Source: an uncultured Elusimicrobiales bacterium
Lineage (GTDB): Bacteria; Elusimicrobiota; Elusimicrobia; Elusimicrobiales; Elusimicrobiaceae
DNA length: 64,000 bases
NCBI GenBank assembly: GCA_934667625.1
Contig: CAKUMH010000001.1
Span: 62,001-126,000 of the forward strand
Reading direction: 5' to 3'
Shown: one piece after another, positions 25,375 to 34,646 of the stretch
Layout: every line of letters begins with the position of its first letter
Position numbering within the stretch: position 1 is the stretch's first letter
Notes under the pieces: generated by a model
Databases searched by the model: none
Told to the model about the DNA's origin: nothing
Seen by the model: the letters and a program-made list of their open reading frames with translations, nothing else
Translations under genes and position numbers: made by a program

Positions 25375-27888
25375 ATGAGTATTGATAATTTTCCGCAAAT
25401 TGACAAAAAGCAACAAGAACGCTGGGAAAAGGCCAACCTCTTCGCCAGCCCGAAAATGCCGCAGGGCAAAAAGTTTTACTGCTTGGACATGTTCCCCTAC
25501 CCCTCGGGGGCGGGGCTGCACGTCGGACACCCGGAGGGCTACACCGCTTCGGACATTCTTGTGCGCTACAAACGGATGAACGGCTACGACGTACTGCACC
25601 CCATGGGGTGGGACGCCTTCGGCCTTCCGGCGGAAAACTACGCCATTTCCACGGGCATTCACCCGCGCATCACCACTCATAAAAACATCCAAAATTTTAA
25701 ACGCCAGATTAAATCTATCGGCCTCGCGTACGATTGGAACCGCGAAATTGACACCACGGACCCCAACTACTACAAATGGACGCAGTGGATCTTTCTGCAG
25801 CTTTTTAAAAAGGGCCTCGCCTACGAGTCCACCGTGCCGATAAACTGGTGCCCCTCGTGCAAAACGGGGCTCGCCAACGAGGAAGTCTTTAACGGCAAAT
25901 GCGAACGCTGCGGCCACGAAATTGAACGCAAGGCCCTCAGACAATGGATTTTGCGCATCACCGATTATGCCGAAAAACTGCTGGAAGGGTTGGACGAACT
26001 GGACTGGCCGGAAAGCACGCTGGCCATGCAACGCAACTGGATTGGCAAATCCAACGGAGCGGAAGTGACCTTTCAAGTAGCCGGTACGGACGAAAAGCTA
26101 ACCGTCTTTACCACCCGCCCAGATACACTTTTCGGAGCGACGTATATGGTCGTTTCGCCCGAGCATCCCCTTTTAAAGAAGATCGTCACCCCCGAGCAAC
26201 AAGCGGCCGTGGCCGCCTATCAGGTGCAGGCCGCCAAAAAGAGCGATTTGGAACGCGGCGACCTAAACAAAGATAAAACCGGCGTTTTTACCGGGGCGTA
26301 TGCCGTCAATCCGGTAAACGGTAAAAAAATTCCGGTCTGGACGTCCGACTATGTGCTGATGGGATACGGCACAGGCGCGATTATGGCCGTCCCCGCCCAC
26401 GACGAGCGCGACTATGCCTTTGCTAAAAAATTCGGGTTGGAAATTATTGAAGTCATCAAGAGCGAACAGGGCGTGGCAAAAGAAGCGTTCACGGGAGACG
26501 GAGAGCTCGTCAATTCGGATTTTCTGGACGGCCTGCGTGTAAAAGAATCTAAAGCCGCCATGATTAAATGGCTCACCGAACGCGGCCTGGGCAAAGCCAA
26601 AACCACTTACAAATTGCGCGATTGGGTGTTTGCCCGCCAACGCTACTGGGGCGAGCCAATTCCGATTGTGCACTGCCCTAAATGCGGGGTCGTTCCCTTG
26701 CCGGAAGACCAACTGCCGCTGCGCCTGCCGGAAGTGGAAAAATTTGAACCTTCGGGCACGGGCGAATCGCCGTTGGCCGCAGTGGAAGAGTGGGTCAACA
26801 CCACTTGCCCGCATTGCGGCGGCCCGGCCAAGCGCGAAACCAACACCATGCCCCAGTGGGCCGGCTCCTGCTGGTACTATTTGCGCTACATGGACCCGCA
26901 TAACGACAAGGCCTTTGTGGACCCGGCCATTGAACGCGCTTACGGCCCGGTGGATTGCTATATCGGCGGGGCGGAGCACGCCGTGCTGCACCTGTTATAC
27001 GCACGCTTTTGGCACCGGGTACTCTTTGACTTGGGCTATCTGAGCCACAAAGAACCCTTCCACAAATTGCGCCACCAAGGGATGATTTTGGCCTTCTCGT
27101 ACCGGGACAAAATGGGCAACTACCACGGATACGACGAGATTGATTTTAAGGACGGAAAGGCGTTTTTGAAAACCACCGGCGAAGAACTGAGCGCGATGAT
27201 TGAAAAAATGTCCAAATCCAAAAAGAACGTGATTAACCCCGACGACATTTTGAACCAGTACGGCGCGGATGCCTTCCGCATGTACGAAATGTTCATGGGG
27301 CCGTTTGAAGCCAGCAAGCCGTGGGACATGAAGGGCATTGAAGGCGTTTCCCGCTTTTTAAAGCGCGTGTGCGCCTGGAGCGAAAATGCCAAACTGACCG
27401 CGGAAGCTGACCCCAAAAAGAGCGAAATTTTAAAGAACAAAACCATCGCCAAGGTGAGCGATGACATTGAAAATTTCCGCTTTAACACGGCTATTTCGTC
27501 CTTAATGGTGCTGTTTAACGACCTGAGCAAATTGCCGCAAGTAAGCGAAAAATCGTTTAAAACCTTCCTGCAGCTCTTGCACCCGTTTGCCCCGCATCTG
27601 AGCGAAGAAATTTGGCAGCAAAAGGGCTATGAGGGATTTGTCGTCCAATCCGCCTGGCCCCAGGCCGATGCGGCCCTGATGCAGGACGACACGGCCGAAA
27701 TCGGCGTACAGGTAAACGGCAAAGTGCGCGACCGCGTGGCCGTGCCCGCAGACGCCGCGCGCGAAGAAATAGAAAAAATTGCCCTGGCCAGCGCCAAGGT
27801 TACGCGCAGTTTGGAAGGGTTGGAAGTGCGCAAAATTATCGTCGTCCCCGGGCGCATGGTCAGCATCGTGGCGACGCCAAAAAAATAA
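25375..27888 (+). CDS. leuS: leucyl-tRNA synthetase
   Basis: 837 residues, class I. HIGH motif in [16 protein letters not shown], zinc-binding [13 protein letters not shown] with CERCGHEI, and an editing (CP1) domain with [21 protein letters not shown] second set of Cys (CPKCG, CPHCG) follows, and [15 protein letters not shown]. It charges tRNA-Leu and clears misacylated tRNA. First gene of leuS-lptE-holA. A TAAAAT lies 8 nt before the ATG, with no ribosome-binding site. Confidence 0.97.
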   Translation: MSIDNFPQIDKKQQERWEKANLFASPKMPQGKKFYCLDMFPYPSGAGLHVGHPEGYTASDILVRYKRMNGYDVLHPMGWDAFGLPAENYAISTGIHPRITTHKNIQNFKRQIKSIGLAYDWNREIDTTDPNYYKWTQWIFLQLFKKGLAYESTVPINWCPSCKTGLANEEVFNGKCERCGHEIERKALRQWILRITDYAEKLLEGLDELDWPESTLAMQRNWIGKSNGAEVTFQVAGTDEKLTVFTTRPDTLFGATYMVVSPEHPLLKKIVTPEQQAAVAAYQVQAAKKSDLERGDLNKDKTGVFTGAYAVNPVNGKKIPVWTSDYVLMGYGTGAIMAVPAHDERDYAFAKKFGLEIIEVIKSEQGVAKEAFTGDGELVNSDFLDGLRVKESKAAMIKWLTERGLGKAKTTYKLRDWVFARQRYWGEPIPIVHCPKCGVVPLPEDQLPLRLPEVEKFEPSGTGESPLAAVEEWVNTTCPHCGGPAKRETNTMPQWAGSCWYYLRYMDPHNDKAFVDPAIERAYGPVDCYIGGAEHAVLHLLYARFWHRVLFDLGYLSHKEPFHKLRHQGMILAFSYRDKMGNYHGYDEIDFKDGKAFLKTTGEELSAMIEKMSKSKKNVINPDDILNQYGADAFRMYEMFMGPFEASKPWDMKGIEGVSRFLKRVCAWSENAKLTAEADPKKSEILKNKTIAKVSDDIENFRFNTAISSLMVLFNDLSKLPQVSEKSFKTFLQLLHPFAPHLSEEIWQQKGYEGFVVQSAWPQADAALMQDDTAEIGVQVNGKVRDRVAVPADAAREEIEKIALASAKVTRSLEGLEVRKIIVVPGRMVSIVATPKK

Positions 27889-27917
27889 CACCGGGCCTTG
27901 GCCCAAAGGGAGCTTTT

Positions 27918-28499
27918 ATGAAGAAACTTCTGTTTGTGTTGGCCGGGGCCGCCGCCTTGGCCGCCTGCGCCAGCGAAGGCGCGGTGTATAAACCGCAAGC
28001 CCAAATTATGCCCCAGCATATTAAAAAAATCGCCGTGCGGCAAATTTTAAACCGCACCGAGGTCTTTGCGCTGGAGGATAAATTTTACAACGAACTCTAC
28101 GACGAGTTTCTGCGCAACGGCACCTATCAAATCGTATCCGAAAATGCAGACGCGCAGGGCGTGGTGGCCACCACCATTTCCCGCTATTTAAATGTGCCAA
28201 TCCAATACGACAGCCAGCTCATTCCCACCGTGTACCGCATGGATATTTGGCTGGACGTGGTGTTGATTGACAAATCCACCAATGCCCCCGTGTGGCGCGA
28301 ACCGGCGCTCTTGGGTACGCAAATTTATGCGGCCTCCACCCTGCCCGGCGGTATGACCGAGGTGCAGGCGCGCGATGTAGTGTTTGAAAAATTATCCAAA
28401 GATATTGTCAAACGCACGGTAGACGGCTTCGGCTCGGTGATGAGCGAAAACAAAAAGAAAGTGATGAACAACCCGGAATACACCACCATTACACACTAA
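27918..28499 (+). CDS. lptE: LptE-like LPS-assembly lipoprotein
   Basis: 193 residues. The lipoprotein signal LAGAAALAACASEG has a lipobox with Cys17 or so. The body (KKIAVRQILNRTEVFALEDKF, DEFLRNGTYQIVSENADAQG) follows the LptE pattern of a short alpha/beta fold. LptE plugs LptD and helps insert lipopolysaccharide in the outer membrane. Gene order leuS-lptE-holA is the same as in E. coli, which strengthens an otherwise weak sequence match. RBS AAAGGGAG. LptD itself is not in the window. Confidence 0.8.
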   Translation: MKKLLFVLAGAAALAACASEGAVYKPQAQIMPQHIKKIAVRQILNRTEVFALEDKFYNELYDEFLRNGTYQIVSENADAQGVVATTISRYLNVPIQYDSQLIPTVYRMDIWLDVVLIDKSTNAPVWREPALLGTQIYAASTLPGGMTEVQARDVVFEKLSKDIVKRTVDGFGSVMSENKKKVMNNPEYTTITH

Positions 28500-28500
28500 A

Positions 28501-29511
28501 ATGCCCAAAATTTCTGCGGAAAAACTCAATACGGAACTGGATAAAAAAGCCTTATCTCCCGTTTATTTATTGACGGGAGAGGACGTTTACCGCAAAAATT
28601 TAGTCATTCAAAAAATCCGCCAAACCGTGTGCCCGGATGAATTTAATTCTTACCAAAGCGAAGCCGACAAGGCGGACATGGGTGAAGCGCTTGCTTTAGC
28701 CAATACGGCGCCTGTTTTTTCCAACGCGCGCCTGGTGGTACTGACGGGTGTTGAAAAACTCCGTAAGGACCCCAAAGAAGCCCTCATCCGCTATATCGCC
28801 AACCCGCTCCCGACCACGACCTTGGTGCTGACGCACAACGATTCTAAAAAATTTAAGACGGAAAAAGTGCTGGCGGAAGTATGCGCGGATGCGGGGCGCG
28901 TGGTCAATTTTGACGAGTTAAAGCGGGACGAACTGGCCGCCTGGGTCCGCCAGAAAATGCAGGAAAAGGGCCTCAAGCCGGATTTTAATTCCGTGGATTT
29001 ACTGTGTGAAAGCGTGGGTGGCGAACTGCACGCGTTAGAAAATGAAATAGAAAAAATTGCGCTCTACACCGCCGAGCGGGAGGACAAAACCGTTACCCAA
29101 ACGGAGGTGCTGGCGTGCATTGGTTTTAGCAAAGAGGAAAACCCGTTTGAACTTTCCAACGCGATTACCGCCTGCAACAAAACCCGCGCCATTCAACTGG
29201 TGGACAAGCTGGTGGACGACGGCGAGGAGCCGGTGGCGATTTTAAGCAAGATGACTTTTCCCATCCTCAAAATGGCGCGCATCAAACGCTTGAGCGAAGC
29301 GGGGATGGCGCCGTCGGAAATCCTGCGTGCGGCGGGGCTAATGTTTTGGGAAAGCCGCCTGGTCAATTCCGCCCGGCAGTTCCCGCCCCAAAAGAATTTT
29401 CTGCATGCGTTAAACCGCATTATTGAAGCGGACGGCGCCTTTAAATCCTCTACCGGAAACGACCCCAAAATTGCCTTGAAAGGCATCCTTTTAACCCTCT
29501 TTAACCGCTAA
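28501..29511 (+). CDS. holA: DNA polymerase III delta subunit
   Basis: 336 residues. The N-terminal AAA+-like fold has PVYLLTGEDVYRKNLVIQKI instead of a working P-loop. GGELHALENEIEKIALYT and the C-terminal collar domain match HolA. It opens the sliding clamp; partner HolB is at 16540. ATG comes 1 nt after the lptE stop, so translation is coupled. Convergent with pilin locus 3, 36 nt away. Confidence 0.92.
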   Translation: MPKISAEKLNTELDKKALSPVYLLTGEDVYRKNLVIQKIRQTVCPDEFNSYQSEADKADMGEALALANTAPVFSNARLVVLTGVEKLRKDPKEALIRYIANPLPTTTLVLTHNDSKKFKTEKVLAEVCADAGRVVNFDELKRDELAAWVRQKMQEKGLKPDFNSVDLLCESVGGELHALENEIEKIALYTAEREDKTVTQTEVLACIGFSKEENPFELSNAITACNKTRAIQLVDKLVDDGEEPVAILSKMTFPILKMARIKRLSEAGMAPSEILRAAGLMFWESRLVNSARQFPPQKNFLHALNRIIEADGAFKSSTGNDPKIALKGILLTLFNR

Positions 29512-29547
29512 AAGCGTGGCAGGCGGACTTTACTGTCTGTCAACTTG

Positions 29548-30075
29548 TTAGTAGTGGTAAGTTCGGTATTCGGCCCTTCCCGAACCCCGAATGAAATCAG
29601 GCGCACTTTTTTGTGTTTCCGCTTTGCATACGCGCTCCACCACCGGCCCCATCCACGTTGGAGCAACGCAATCCCTTGTTGAGTCTGCAAAATGAACATA
29701 AATTTCCGGGGCAGCGCCCTTTCTATTTAAACAGTTCACTTCATTTTTGGCATACTCTTTCAATTCGCAACAGGTATCATTCCAGCATGCTTGCGTAAAA
29801 TTTCCGATGGAATTGTCTTGCAGCAAGGTTGCCTCGCCAAAATCTAAGTCTAACGCGCTAAAATCTGTGGTGTATTGCCCGTTGGCCATGAAATACGCCT
29901 GCTCCGCTGTAGTAATCCTCATCGCCATGGTAACTGCTTGCTGATAGCGGGCACGCGCAACAGCGGCTTGGTATTGCGGCACCGCAATGGCGGCCAAAAT
30001 GCCAATGATAAGAACGACGATTAACAACTCAATGAGCGTAAATCCGCCTAAACGGCTTGTAGTAACGTTTTTCAT
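29548..30075 (-). CDS. type IV pilin-like prepilin (pilin locus 3)
   Basis: 175 residues. Leader MKNVTTSRLGG, then FTLIELLIVVLIIGILAAIA; YFMANGQYTTDFSALDLDFG is close to locus 1 before the sequences diverge. The C-terminal half holds at least six Cys (CWNDTCCELK and DCVAPTW among them), pointing to two or three disulfides. ATG 30075 has AAGGAAGG upstream. Its conserved start, shared with loci 1, 2-relic and 4, followed by an unrelated body suggests either domain swap or fast divergence. Confidence 0.92.
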   Translation of the reverse strand: MKNVTTSRLGGFTLIELLIVVLIIGILAAIAVPQYQAAVARARYQQAVTMAMRITTAEQAYFMANGQYTTDFSALDLDFGEATLLQDNSIGNFTQACWNDTCCELKEYAKNEVNCLNRKGAAPEIYVHFADSTRDCVAPTWMGPVVERVCKAETQKSAPDFIRGSGRAEYRTYHY

Positions 30076-30165
30076 AACGACCTTCCTTTTTGATAAATTT
30101 TGCCTATAAGCAAAATTTATCAAAAAAAAAAACGATTACAACCCTTTTATACTTTACCGGCCCGA
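30076..30165 (-). promoter_or_regulatory. conserved pilin 5' leader with hairpin (copy 3)
   Basis: Same layout as copy 1. The stem 30090-30123 has 14 pairs; the top pairs are GC in both arms (TTTTGCC and GGCAAAA type) where copy 1 has GAG/CTC, a compensated change. Confidence 0.75.
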
Positions 30166-30216
30166 AAACGACCCAAAAAGAAAGGGCAACAGCTACAACA
30201 AACAACACAAGCGGTA

Positions 30217-30241
30217 GATGCTGAAACAAGTTCAGAATGAC
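30217..30241. repeat. short palindromic repeat, type A variant
   Basis: GATGCTGAAACAAGTTCAGAATGAC; one arm mismatch. Confidence 0.75.
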
Positions 30242-30262
30242 GGCACTTATTAATAACAACAA

Positions 30263-30291
30263 GATCCTGGACTAAGACTCTCCAGGATGAC
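30263..30291. repeat. short palindromic repeat, type B
   Basis: Arms ATCCTGGA / TCCAGGAT around a 9-nt centre. Confidence 0.8.
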
Positions 30292-30325
30292 GACAAACTA
30301 GTAACTTATTACGCAATATGCAACG

Positions 30326-30354
30326 GGGGCCTGCCAAAGCAGACCCCTGTTTTT
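30326..30354 (+). terminator. possible terminator
   Basis: Stem GGGGCCTGC / GCAGACCCC (one G-U) with loop CAAA, then TGTTTTT. Oriented for plus-strand transcripts. Confidence 0.5.
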
Positions 30355-30379
30355 CCCCCCGAACTTCCCCAGCCTTTCG

Positions 30380-31045
30380 TTAAATCCGGTACAAGAGCCG
30401 CAAAGAAGTGGTTACGTAAGCAGCACGCGGATAAATGGTGACATGGTGCCCGGCGTGCGGACCGTGCGAAACTTCTTTAGACGCATGGAAACGGTTTACG
30501 TTGTAGCGCACCTCTAAATCCAACGCCCAGCGGTCGTCCAAGGAGCGCTCTACACCGATGCCCGCATGCCCGGCAAAACCCGTATAGCGAAAATGCTCGT
30601 TAGTCGTAAAATCCACCGTCATATCCGTACGGGCCACGCCCACCGCAAGCGGCAAATACACTTTGTAGGCCTGGGCCGTATCGGTTAAAAAGATACGGGA
30701 CGCCAACATAAAATTGCGCTGGCGGGTGCTGGTGTTAATTTCCCAACCGCTGGAAAGATCTGTATCAAAGTTTTGATCCTCAGCCAAAACACCAAGCGCT
30801 ACACGCGGATGTACAAAATACAGGGCCGAAACTTCCCCGCCAAGGCCGGGATGACCCAATTTAGCATCGTGGGAAGTGTTATCGGTTTGATCGTCTATAT
30901 TCACTTCGCCCCAGTCCGTCCCTAATTCAAGCGGAGAGACAACAAAAGCCGCGCCAAGCAGCACGTCCCCCGTCTGATAAGCACGGGCCTGTGCAGTGAA
31001 AGTAAAGCCCAAAAGGCAAACGGAAATAGCAAAGAATTTCTTCAT
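30380..31045 (-). CDS. outer-membrane beta-barrel protein
   Basis: 221 residues. Signal peptide MKKFFAISVCLLGFTFTAQA, then alternating short amphipathic strands typical of an eight-stranded barrel (GDVLLGAAFVVSPLELG, WALDLEVRYNVNRFH) and a C-terminal aromatic/hydrophobic strand ending LLYRI. The family is OmpA/OmpW-like in outline but I do not recognise a named member. ATG 31045 has GGAGC upstream. A 14-bp perfect palindrome lies just downstream of the promoter, suggesting dedicated regulation. Confidence 0.75.
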   Translation of the reverse strand: MKKFFAISVCLLGFTFTAQARAYQTGDVLLGAAFVVSPLELGTDWGEVNIDDQTDNTSHDAKLGHPGLGGEVSALYFVHPRVALGVLAEDQNFDTDLSSGWEINTSTRQRNFMLASRIFLTDTAQAYKVYLPLAVGVARTDMTVDFTTNEHFRYTGFAGHAGIGVERSLDDRWALDLEVRYNVNRFHASKEVSHGPHAGHHVTIYPRAAYVTTSLRLLYRI

Positions 31046-31067
31046 TTTAAGCTCCAAAAAATAGATT

Positions 31068-31081
31068 ACTTACCGGTAAGT
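31068..31081. promoter_or_regulatory. 14-bp perfect palindrome, candidate operator
   Basis: ACTTACCGGTAAGT lies 10-24 nt downstream of a TATAAT box (31092-31097, minus strand) and before the barrel gene, close to the expected transcription start. Position and symmetry suit a dimeric repressor site. Confidence 0.5.
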
Positions 31082-31091
31082 AGATATTTAT

Positions 31092-31097
31092 ATTATA
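31092..31097 (-). promoter_or_regulatory. -10 box of the outer-membrane barrel gene
   Basis: TATAAT on the minus strand, followed by a 40-nt 5' leader. Confidence 0.6.
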
Positions 31098-31168
31098 CCA
31101 TACTTTCTCCTCTTTTTTGGCGCTTTTCTACACTTTTTTGGACATAAAACGGCTTTTTTATTATTTGC

Positions 31169-31174
31169 TACAAT
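31169..31174 (+). promoter_or_regulatory. -10 box giving a probable leaderless dedA transcript
   Basis: TACAAT six nucleotides before the dedA ATG, no ribosome-binding site. Confidence 0.5.
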
Positions 31175-31180
31175 ATTTTT

Positions 31181-31828
31181 ATGGAAATTTTGACACAGAT
31201 TGTGGATATTTTTTTACATTTGGACGTACACCTAAATGCCTGGGCCGCATGGATGGGCATTTGGCTTTATGTAGTGATTTTTGTGGTGGTCTTTTGCGAG
31301 ACGGGACTGGTGGTAACGCCGTTTTTGCCGGGGGACTCGCTGTTGTTTGCCTGCGGGGCGCTGGCCGCCGCCGAGGGAAGTGCCATCCACCTGCTGTGGC
31401 TGGTGGCGGTGGTGTTTGTGGCGGCGGTGCTGGGCGATTTTTGCAATTATGAAATTGGCAAATGGCTGGGGCCGAAGGTGTTCACCAAAGAGGACAGCCT
31501 ATTCTTAAATAAAGACCATTTGAACAAAGCCCATGCGTTTTACGAAAAATACGGCGGGAAAACCATTATTTTGGCGCGGTTTATCCCCATCATCCGCACG
31601 TTTGCCCCGTTTGTGGCGGGCATTGGAAAAATGACGTATTTCCACTTTGCTTCGTACAATTTGATCGGTGCGCTGGCGTGGGTGTTACTGTTTTCCTTGG
31701 GCGGATATTACTTTGCCGATTTACCTGTCGTACAGCAGCATTTCCACTATGTGGTGGTGGCCATTATCGTGATTTCCGTCTTACCTGCGGTGTACGAGTT
31801 TTGGGCGGCACGGAAGAAGCAGCACTAG
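31181..31828 (+). CDS. DedA family membrane protein
   Basis: 215 residues, with about five hydrophobic segments. Family features: FCETGLVVTPFLPGDSLLF, GDFCNYEIGKWLGPKVF, and FIPIIRTFAPFVAGIGKM with the conserved Arg pair. DedA proteins act as undecaprenyl-phosphate or phospholipid flippases/transporters in the inner membrane. The 3' end overlaps the convergent nagZ-like gene by 65 nt. Confidence 0.93.
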   Translation: MEILTQIVDIFLHLDVHLNAWAAWMGIWLYVVIFVVVFCETGLVVTPFLPGDSLLFACGALAAAEGSAIHLLWLVAVVFVAAVLGDFCNYEIGKWLGPKVFTKEDSLFLNKDHLNKAHAFYEKYGGKTIILARFIPIIRTFAPFVAGIGKMTYFHFASYNLIGALAWVLLFSLGGYYFADLPVVQQHFHYVVVAIIVISVLPAVYEFWAARKKQH

Positions 31829-33455
31829 GCGTTAGCTGCAGATCCACCGGCAGGATGCCTTGCGGACGCAAATTGCCCAAAATAATGTTGGCTGCCGTCT
31901 GTAAAACATATTTATTTAACCCGTAGGTTGCGATGACTACATCCGCCTCCGGGTAATTTTTTATATCGTACGGGCTCATCGTGGAGATAAAGACCGTGTT
32001 TTTATTTTCGCGGATGAGGCCGTTAATGGCGTTTTTTTGGTTGATGTTGGTTTTATCGGCCCATTGCAGGCTGGTGACAATCAGCAAATCCGCCCCTTTG
32101 GCGCAGGCGGCGGCACGCTCGCTGTCTTTCTTGCGCGGGGTGAGCGCGGCGTTATAACTGCGTATCTTCCACCCCTTTTGCAAAAACGGTTTGGAAAAAC
32201 TCATCAGCTGGTCCGCAAAGCGCGACGGCGCAAAAAACACCGCGCACACCGTGGGGCTTTGTTTGCCCGCAACAGGAACAAAGGGCAGCAGTTTTTTGCG
32301 GTCCCGCACGAGGGTGACGGCGGCATCGCTGATCTTTTCAAGCTCAACCTGGTAGGCTTGTTCTATCGGTGCGGGAACAGTGCGGGAACCGTCCAAGAGG
32401 CCTAGCTCCTGCTTTAAATCAAAGATTTTTTTGGCAGCAGCTTCCACCTGCGGCTGCAGCCCTTGCTGCCGGGTGGCGGCGGAAACCTCGTTAAATACCG
32501 ACACCGGCTTTACGTACCTCCCCAACAATACCATATCGGCCCCGCTGGCCAGGGAGCGGACGGCACAGCCTGCAATGGTGCAATACGAGGTGGCGCTCTT
32601 CATATCCAAACTGTCGGTGACAATCAACCCTTTAAACCCCATTTTTTGACGGAGTAAATCCTGCAAAATGGGTTTGGAAAAAGTGGCAATGTTTTTATTG
32701 TCCAAGGCCGGATACAGCACGTGGCCCGTCATCACCCCGCGCACGCCCGCGCGCACGGCCTGCCAAAAGGGTTCCAAATGGATTTTGCGCAGCTGGGCGT
32801 AATCCGCCTTGACCACAGGCACGTTGTAGTGGGAATCCTCAGAAGTGTCCCCATGACCGGGAAAATGTTTAACAATACTGATGACGCCTGCCGCCTCAAA
32901 CCCGTTAATGAGCGCCAGGCCCATTTTGGTGACGTTGGCCGGATCCGCCCCAAACGAACGGACACCGATAATCGGATTGTGCGGGTTGCTATTTACGTCC
33001 AGCACCGGGGAAAAATTGATGTGTACGCCCGCACGGCGTAATTCAAGCCCGGCCAAATAGGCCAGGGAGGCGGCGCCTTCCTCGTCCTGCGCGGCGGAGA
33101 GCATCATGTTGGTGGGCAGGTAGTCAAAGCCCAGGGTAATGGGCGTATAGACCGTGCCGCCCTCGTAATCAATAGAAATTAAAAGCGGAATTTGGTGCGG
33201 GCTGTTCTGCGCCCATTTCTGCAATTTTTTCACCAAGGCCTGTGTCTGCTTGAGCGAGTAGTTGCCCCATTGGATCAGCACACCGCCGATTTTGCCCGAC
33301 TCTATGGCCGGGCGCACCTGTTCGGCACTGTCCACATCCACAAAGACCACCAGCGTCTGCCCCAGTTTTTCTTCGTAGGACAGATCTTCAAAACGCGCGG
33401 CGGCCTGCGCGGACAGCGTGCAAAACAAGAGAACGGCAAGCAGGAGTTTATGCAT
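31764..33455 (-). CDS. glycoside hydrolase family 3 beta-N-acetylhexosaminidase-like
   Basis: 563 residues. Signal peptide MHKLLLAVLLFCTLSAQAAA. The NagZ-type loop KHFPGHGDTSEDSHYNVP contains the general acid/base His-Asp pair, and LIVTDSLDMKSAT carries the nucleophile Asp. LISIDYEGGTVYTP also fits the family. Unlike cytoplasmic NagZ (about 340 residues) it has a second C-terminal GH3 domain and is exported, as in periplasmic or lipoprotein forms. It likely trims GlcNAc from muropeptides. Its ATG overlaps the upstream stop (TAATG), so it is coupled to the metallophosphoesterase. Confidence 0.9.
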   Translation of the reverse strand: MHKLLLAVLLFCTLSAQAAARFEDLSYEEKLGQTLVVFVDVDSAEQVRPAIESGKIGGVLIQWGNYSLKQTQALVKKLQKWAQNSPHQIPLLISIDYEGGTVYTPITLGFDYLPTNMMLSAAQDEEGAASLAYLAGLELRRAGVHINFSPVLDVNSNPHNPIIGVRSFGADPANVTKMGLALINGFEAAGVISIVKHFPGHGDTSEDSHYNVPVVKADYAQLRKIHLEPFWQAVRAGVRGVMTGHVLYPALDNKNIATFSKPILQDLLRQKMGFKGLIVTDSLDMKSATSYCTIAGCAVRSLASGADMVLLGRYVKPVSVFNEVSAATRQQGLQPQVEAAAKKIFDLKQELGLLDGSRTVPAPIEQAYQVELEKISDAAVTLVRDRKKLLPFVPVAGKQSPTVCAVFFAPSRFADQLMSFSKPFLQKGWKIRSYNAALTPRKKDSERAAACAKGADLLIVTSLQWADKTNINQKNAINGLIRENKNTVFISTMSPYDIKNYPEADVVIATYGLNKYVLQTAANIILGNLRPQGILPVDLQLTPSAASSVPPKTRTPQVRRKSR

Positions 33456-34534
33456 TAATAATTGACCTCAATGACCGGAATTTCCGATGGGGCCAAAAAC
33501 CGCAGCGGGACGCCCCAATAAAACATGCCGGAGGTAATATAAAATTTCATCTGTTCCACTTGAAACAAACCGTACACGCGCGGGAACTGCAGTTTGACCA
33601 AATAATTAAAGGGATAAATTTGACCGTTGTGCGTGTGCCCGCTAAACATTAAATTGGCTCCGTGCTTAGCGGCTGTTTCGGCAAACACGGGCGTGTGACT
33701 TAAGAAAATAAGCGGCTTATCCGCGGACGCCTGGGCTAGTAACGCGTCCACCGCTGCGGACGTGACGTGCGCGGTGTGCGCATCTTTAATCCCCGCCACC
33801 TGCACGCCACTGGGCATTTGGGTGAGGGCGTTTTCCAACAGGGTAATGCCGGATTGCTCAAAAAAATCTTTGGAATTTTCGTACCCGGCGTAATACTCGT
33901 GATTGCCAAACACGCCGTAAATACCCTGTGGGGCCACAAAATTTTTAATCCGCGTGGCGTATTTTTCCCGGTGCGGGCCAAACTCAAACACATCTCCCAA
34001 GACAAGAAGGGCATCGGGCTGCTCCTGCTGCAGGCGCGCCATCGCCCGGTCAAAACGGGCGTACGAAACGCCCATACCCAAATGGGAATCGGACAAAAGG
34101 GCCAGCTTCATTTTAGGCATACCGGGCACGGAAACGGAAATCCGCTTGAGCCGCGGAGCCGAAATTCCGCCATAAATGGAAAGGGCAAACACGACGGCCA
34201 TCAGCCCCACGCTAAGCGGCCCCAGCCACACGCGCGCGGGCAGGTGGAGCATCCCCAATACCCCGGCCAGTACCGCACAAACGGCACAAATGCAAAAGGC
34301 CAAAAACGCAAGGCCCATCCACGCGTAGGATGCATAATAAATCACGGGAGCAAAACCACCCCAATGCGTTTGCGTGTAAGACAAGCCCGCAAACATTCCG
34401 ACAGACAATAAAGCGGGCAATACTACAACGGGCAACTTCCACCCCAGGGACGGGAACGACGCAAAAAGCCAGGCGCCTACCGTCACCTGTATGAGCCACA
34501 AAATAAAAGCTGACACGACAAAAAACCAAGCCAC
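33455..34534 (-). CDS. membrane-anchored metallophosphoesterase
   Basis: 359 residues. About 125 N-terminal residues hold four hydrophobic segments. The calcineurin-like catalytic domain follows with LSDSHLG, LGDVFEFG, FGNHEYY, LSHTP and SGHTHNGQ, all metal-binding boxes. This matches YkuE/YaeI-type proteins, some of which hydrolyse UDP-diacylglucosamine or act on envelope lipids; the substrate here is unknown. Co-transcribed with the GH3 enzyme, suggesting an envelope role. Confidence 0.9.
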   Translation of the reverse strand: MAWFFVVSAFILWLIQVTVGAWLFASFPSLGWKLPVVVLPALLSVGMFAGLSYTQTHWGGFAPVIYYASYAWMGLAFLAFCICAVCAVLAGVLGMLHLPARVWLGPLSVGLMAVVFALSIYGGISAPRLKRISVSVPGMPKMKLALLSDSHLGMGVSYARFDRAMARLQQEQPDALLVLGDVFEFGPHREKYATRIKNFVAPQGIYGVFGNHEYYAGYENSKDFFEQSGITLLENALTQMPSGVQVAGIKDAHTAHVTSAAVDALLAQASADKPLIFLSHTPVFAETAAKHGANLMFSGHTHNGQIYPFNYLVKLQFPRVYGLFQVEQMKFYITSGMFYWGVPLRFLAPSEIPVIEVNY

Positions 34535-34590
34535 AAGCGACTCCCCCTAAAAACCTATTTTTTATATTTTAAAAAATTTTCCATAATAAG

Positions 34591-34596
34591 TATAAT
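34591..34596 (+). promoter_or_regulatory. -10 box of gltX
   Basis: TATAAT about 50 nt before the gltX ATG. Confidence 0.5.
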
Positions 34597-34646
34597 ATAT
34601 CTATATACGTATTACTTCATTTTTGTAAAAAGAGGAACCTACTTGT

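Noticed and set aside
31764..31828. Frameshift or misassembly where dedA and the GH3 gene overlap
   Set aside because: Both reading frames end naturally; tail-to-tail overlaps of this size occur in compact genomes.
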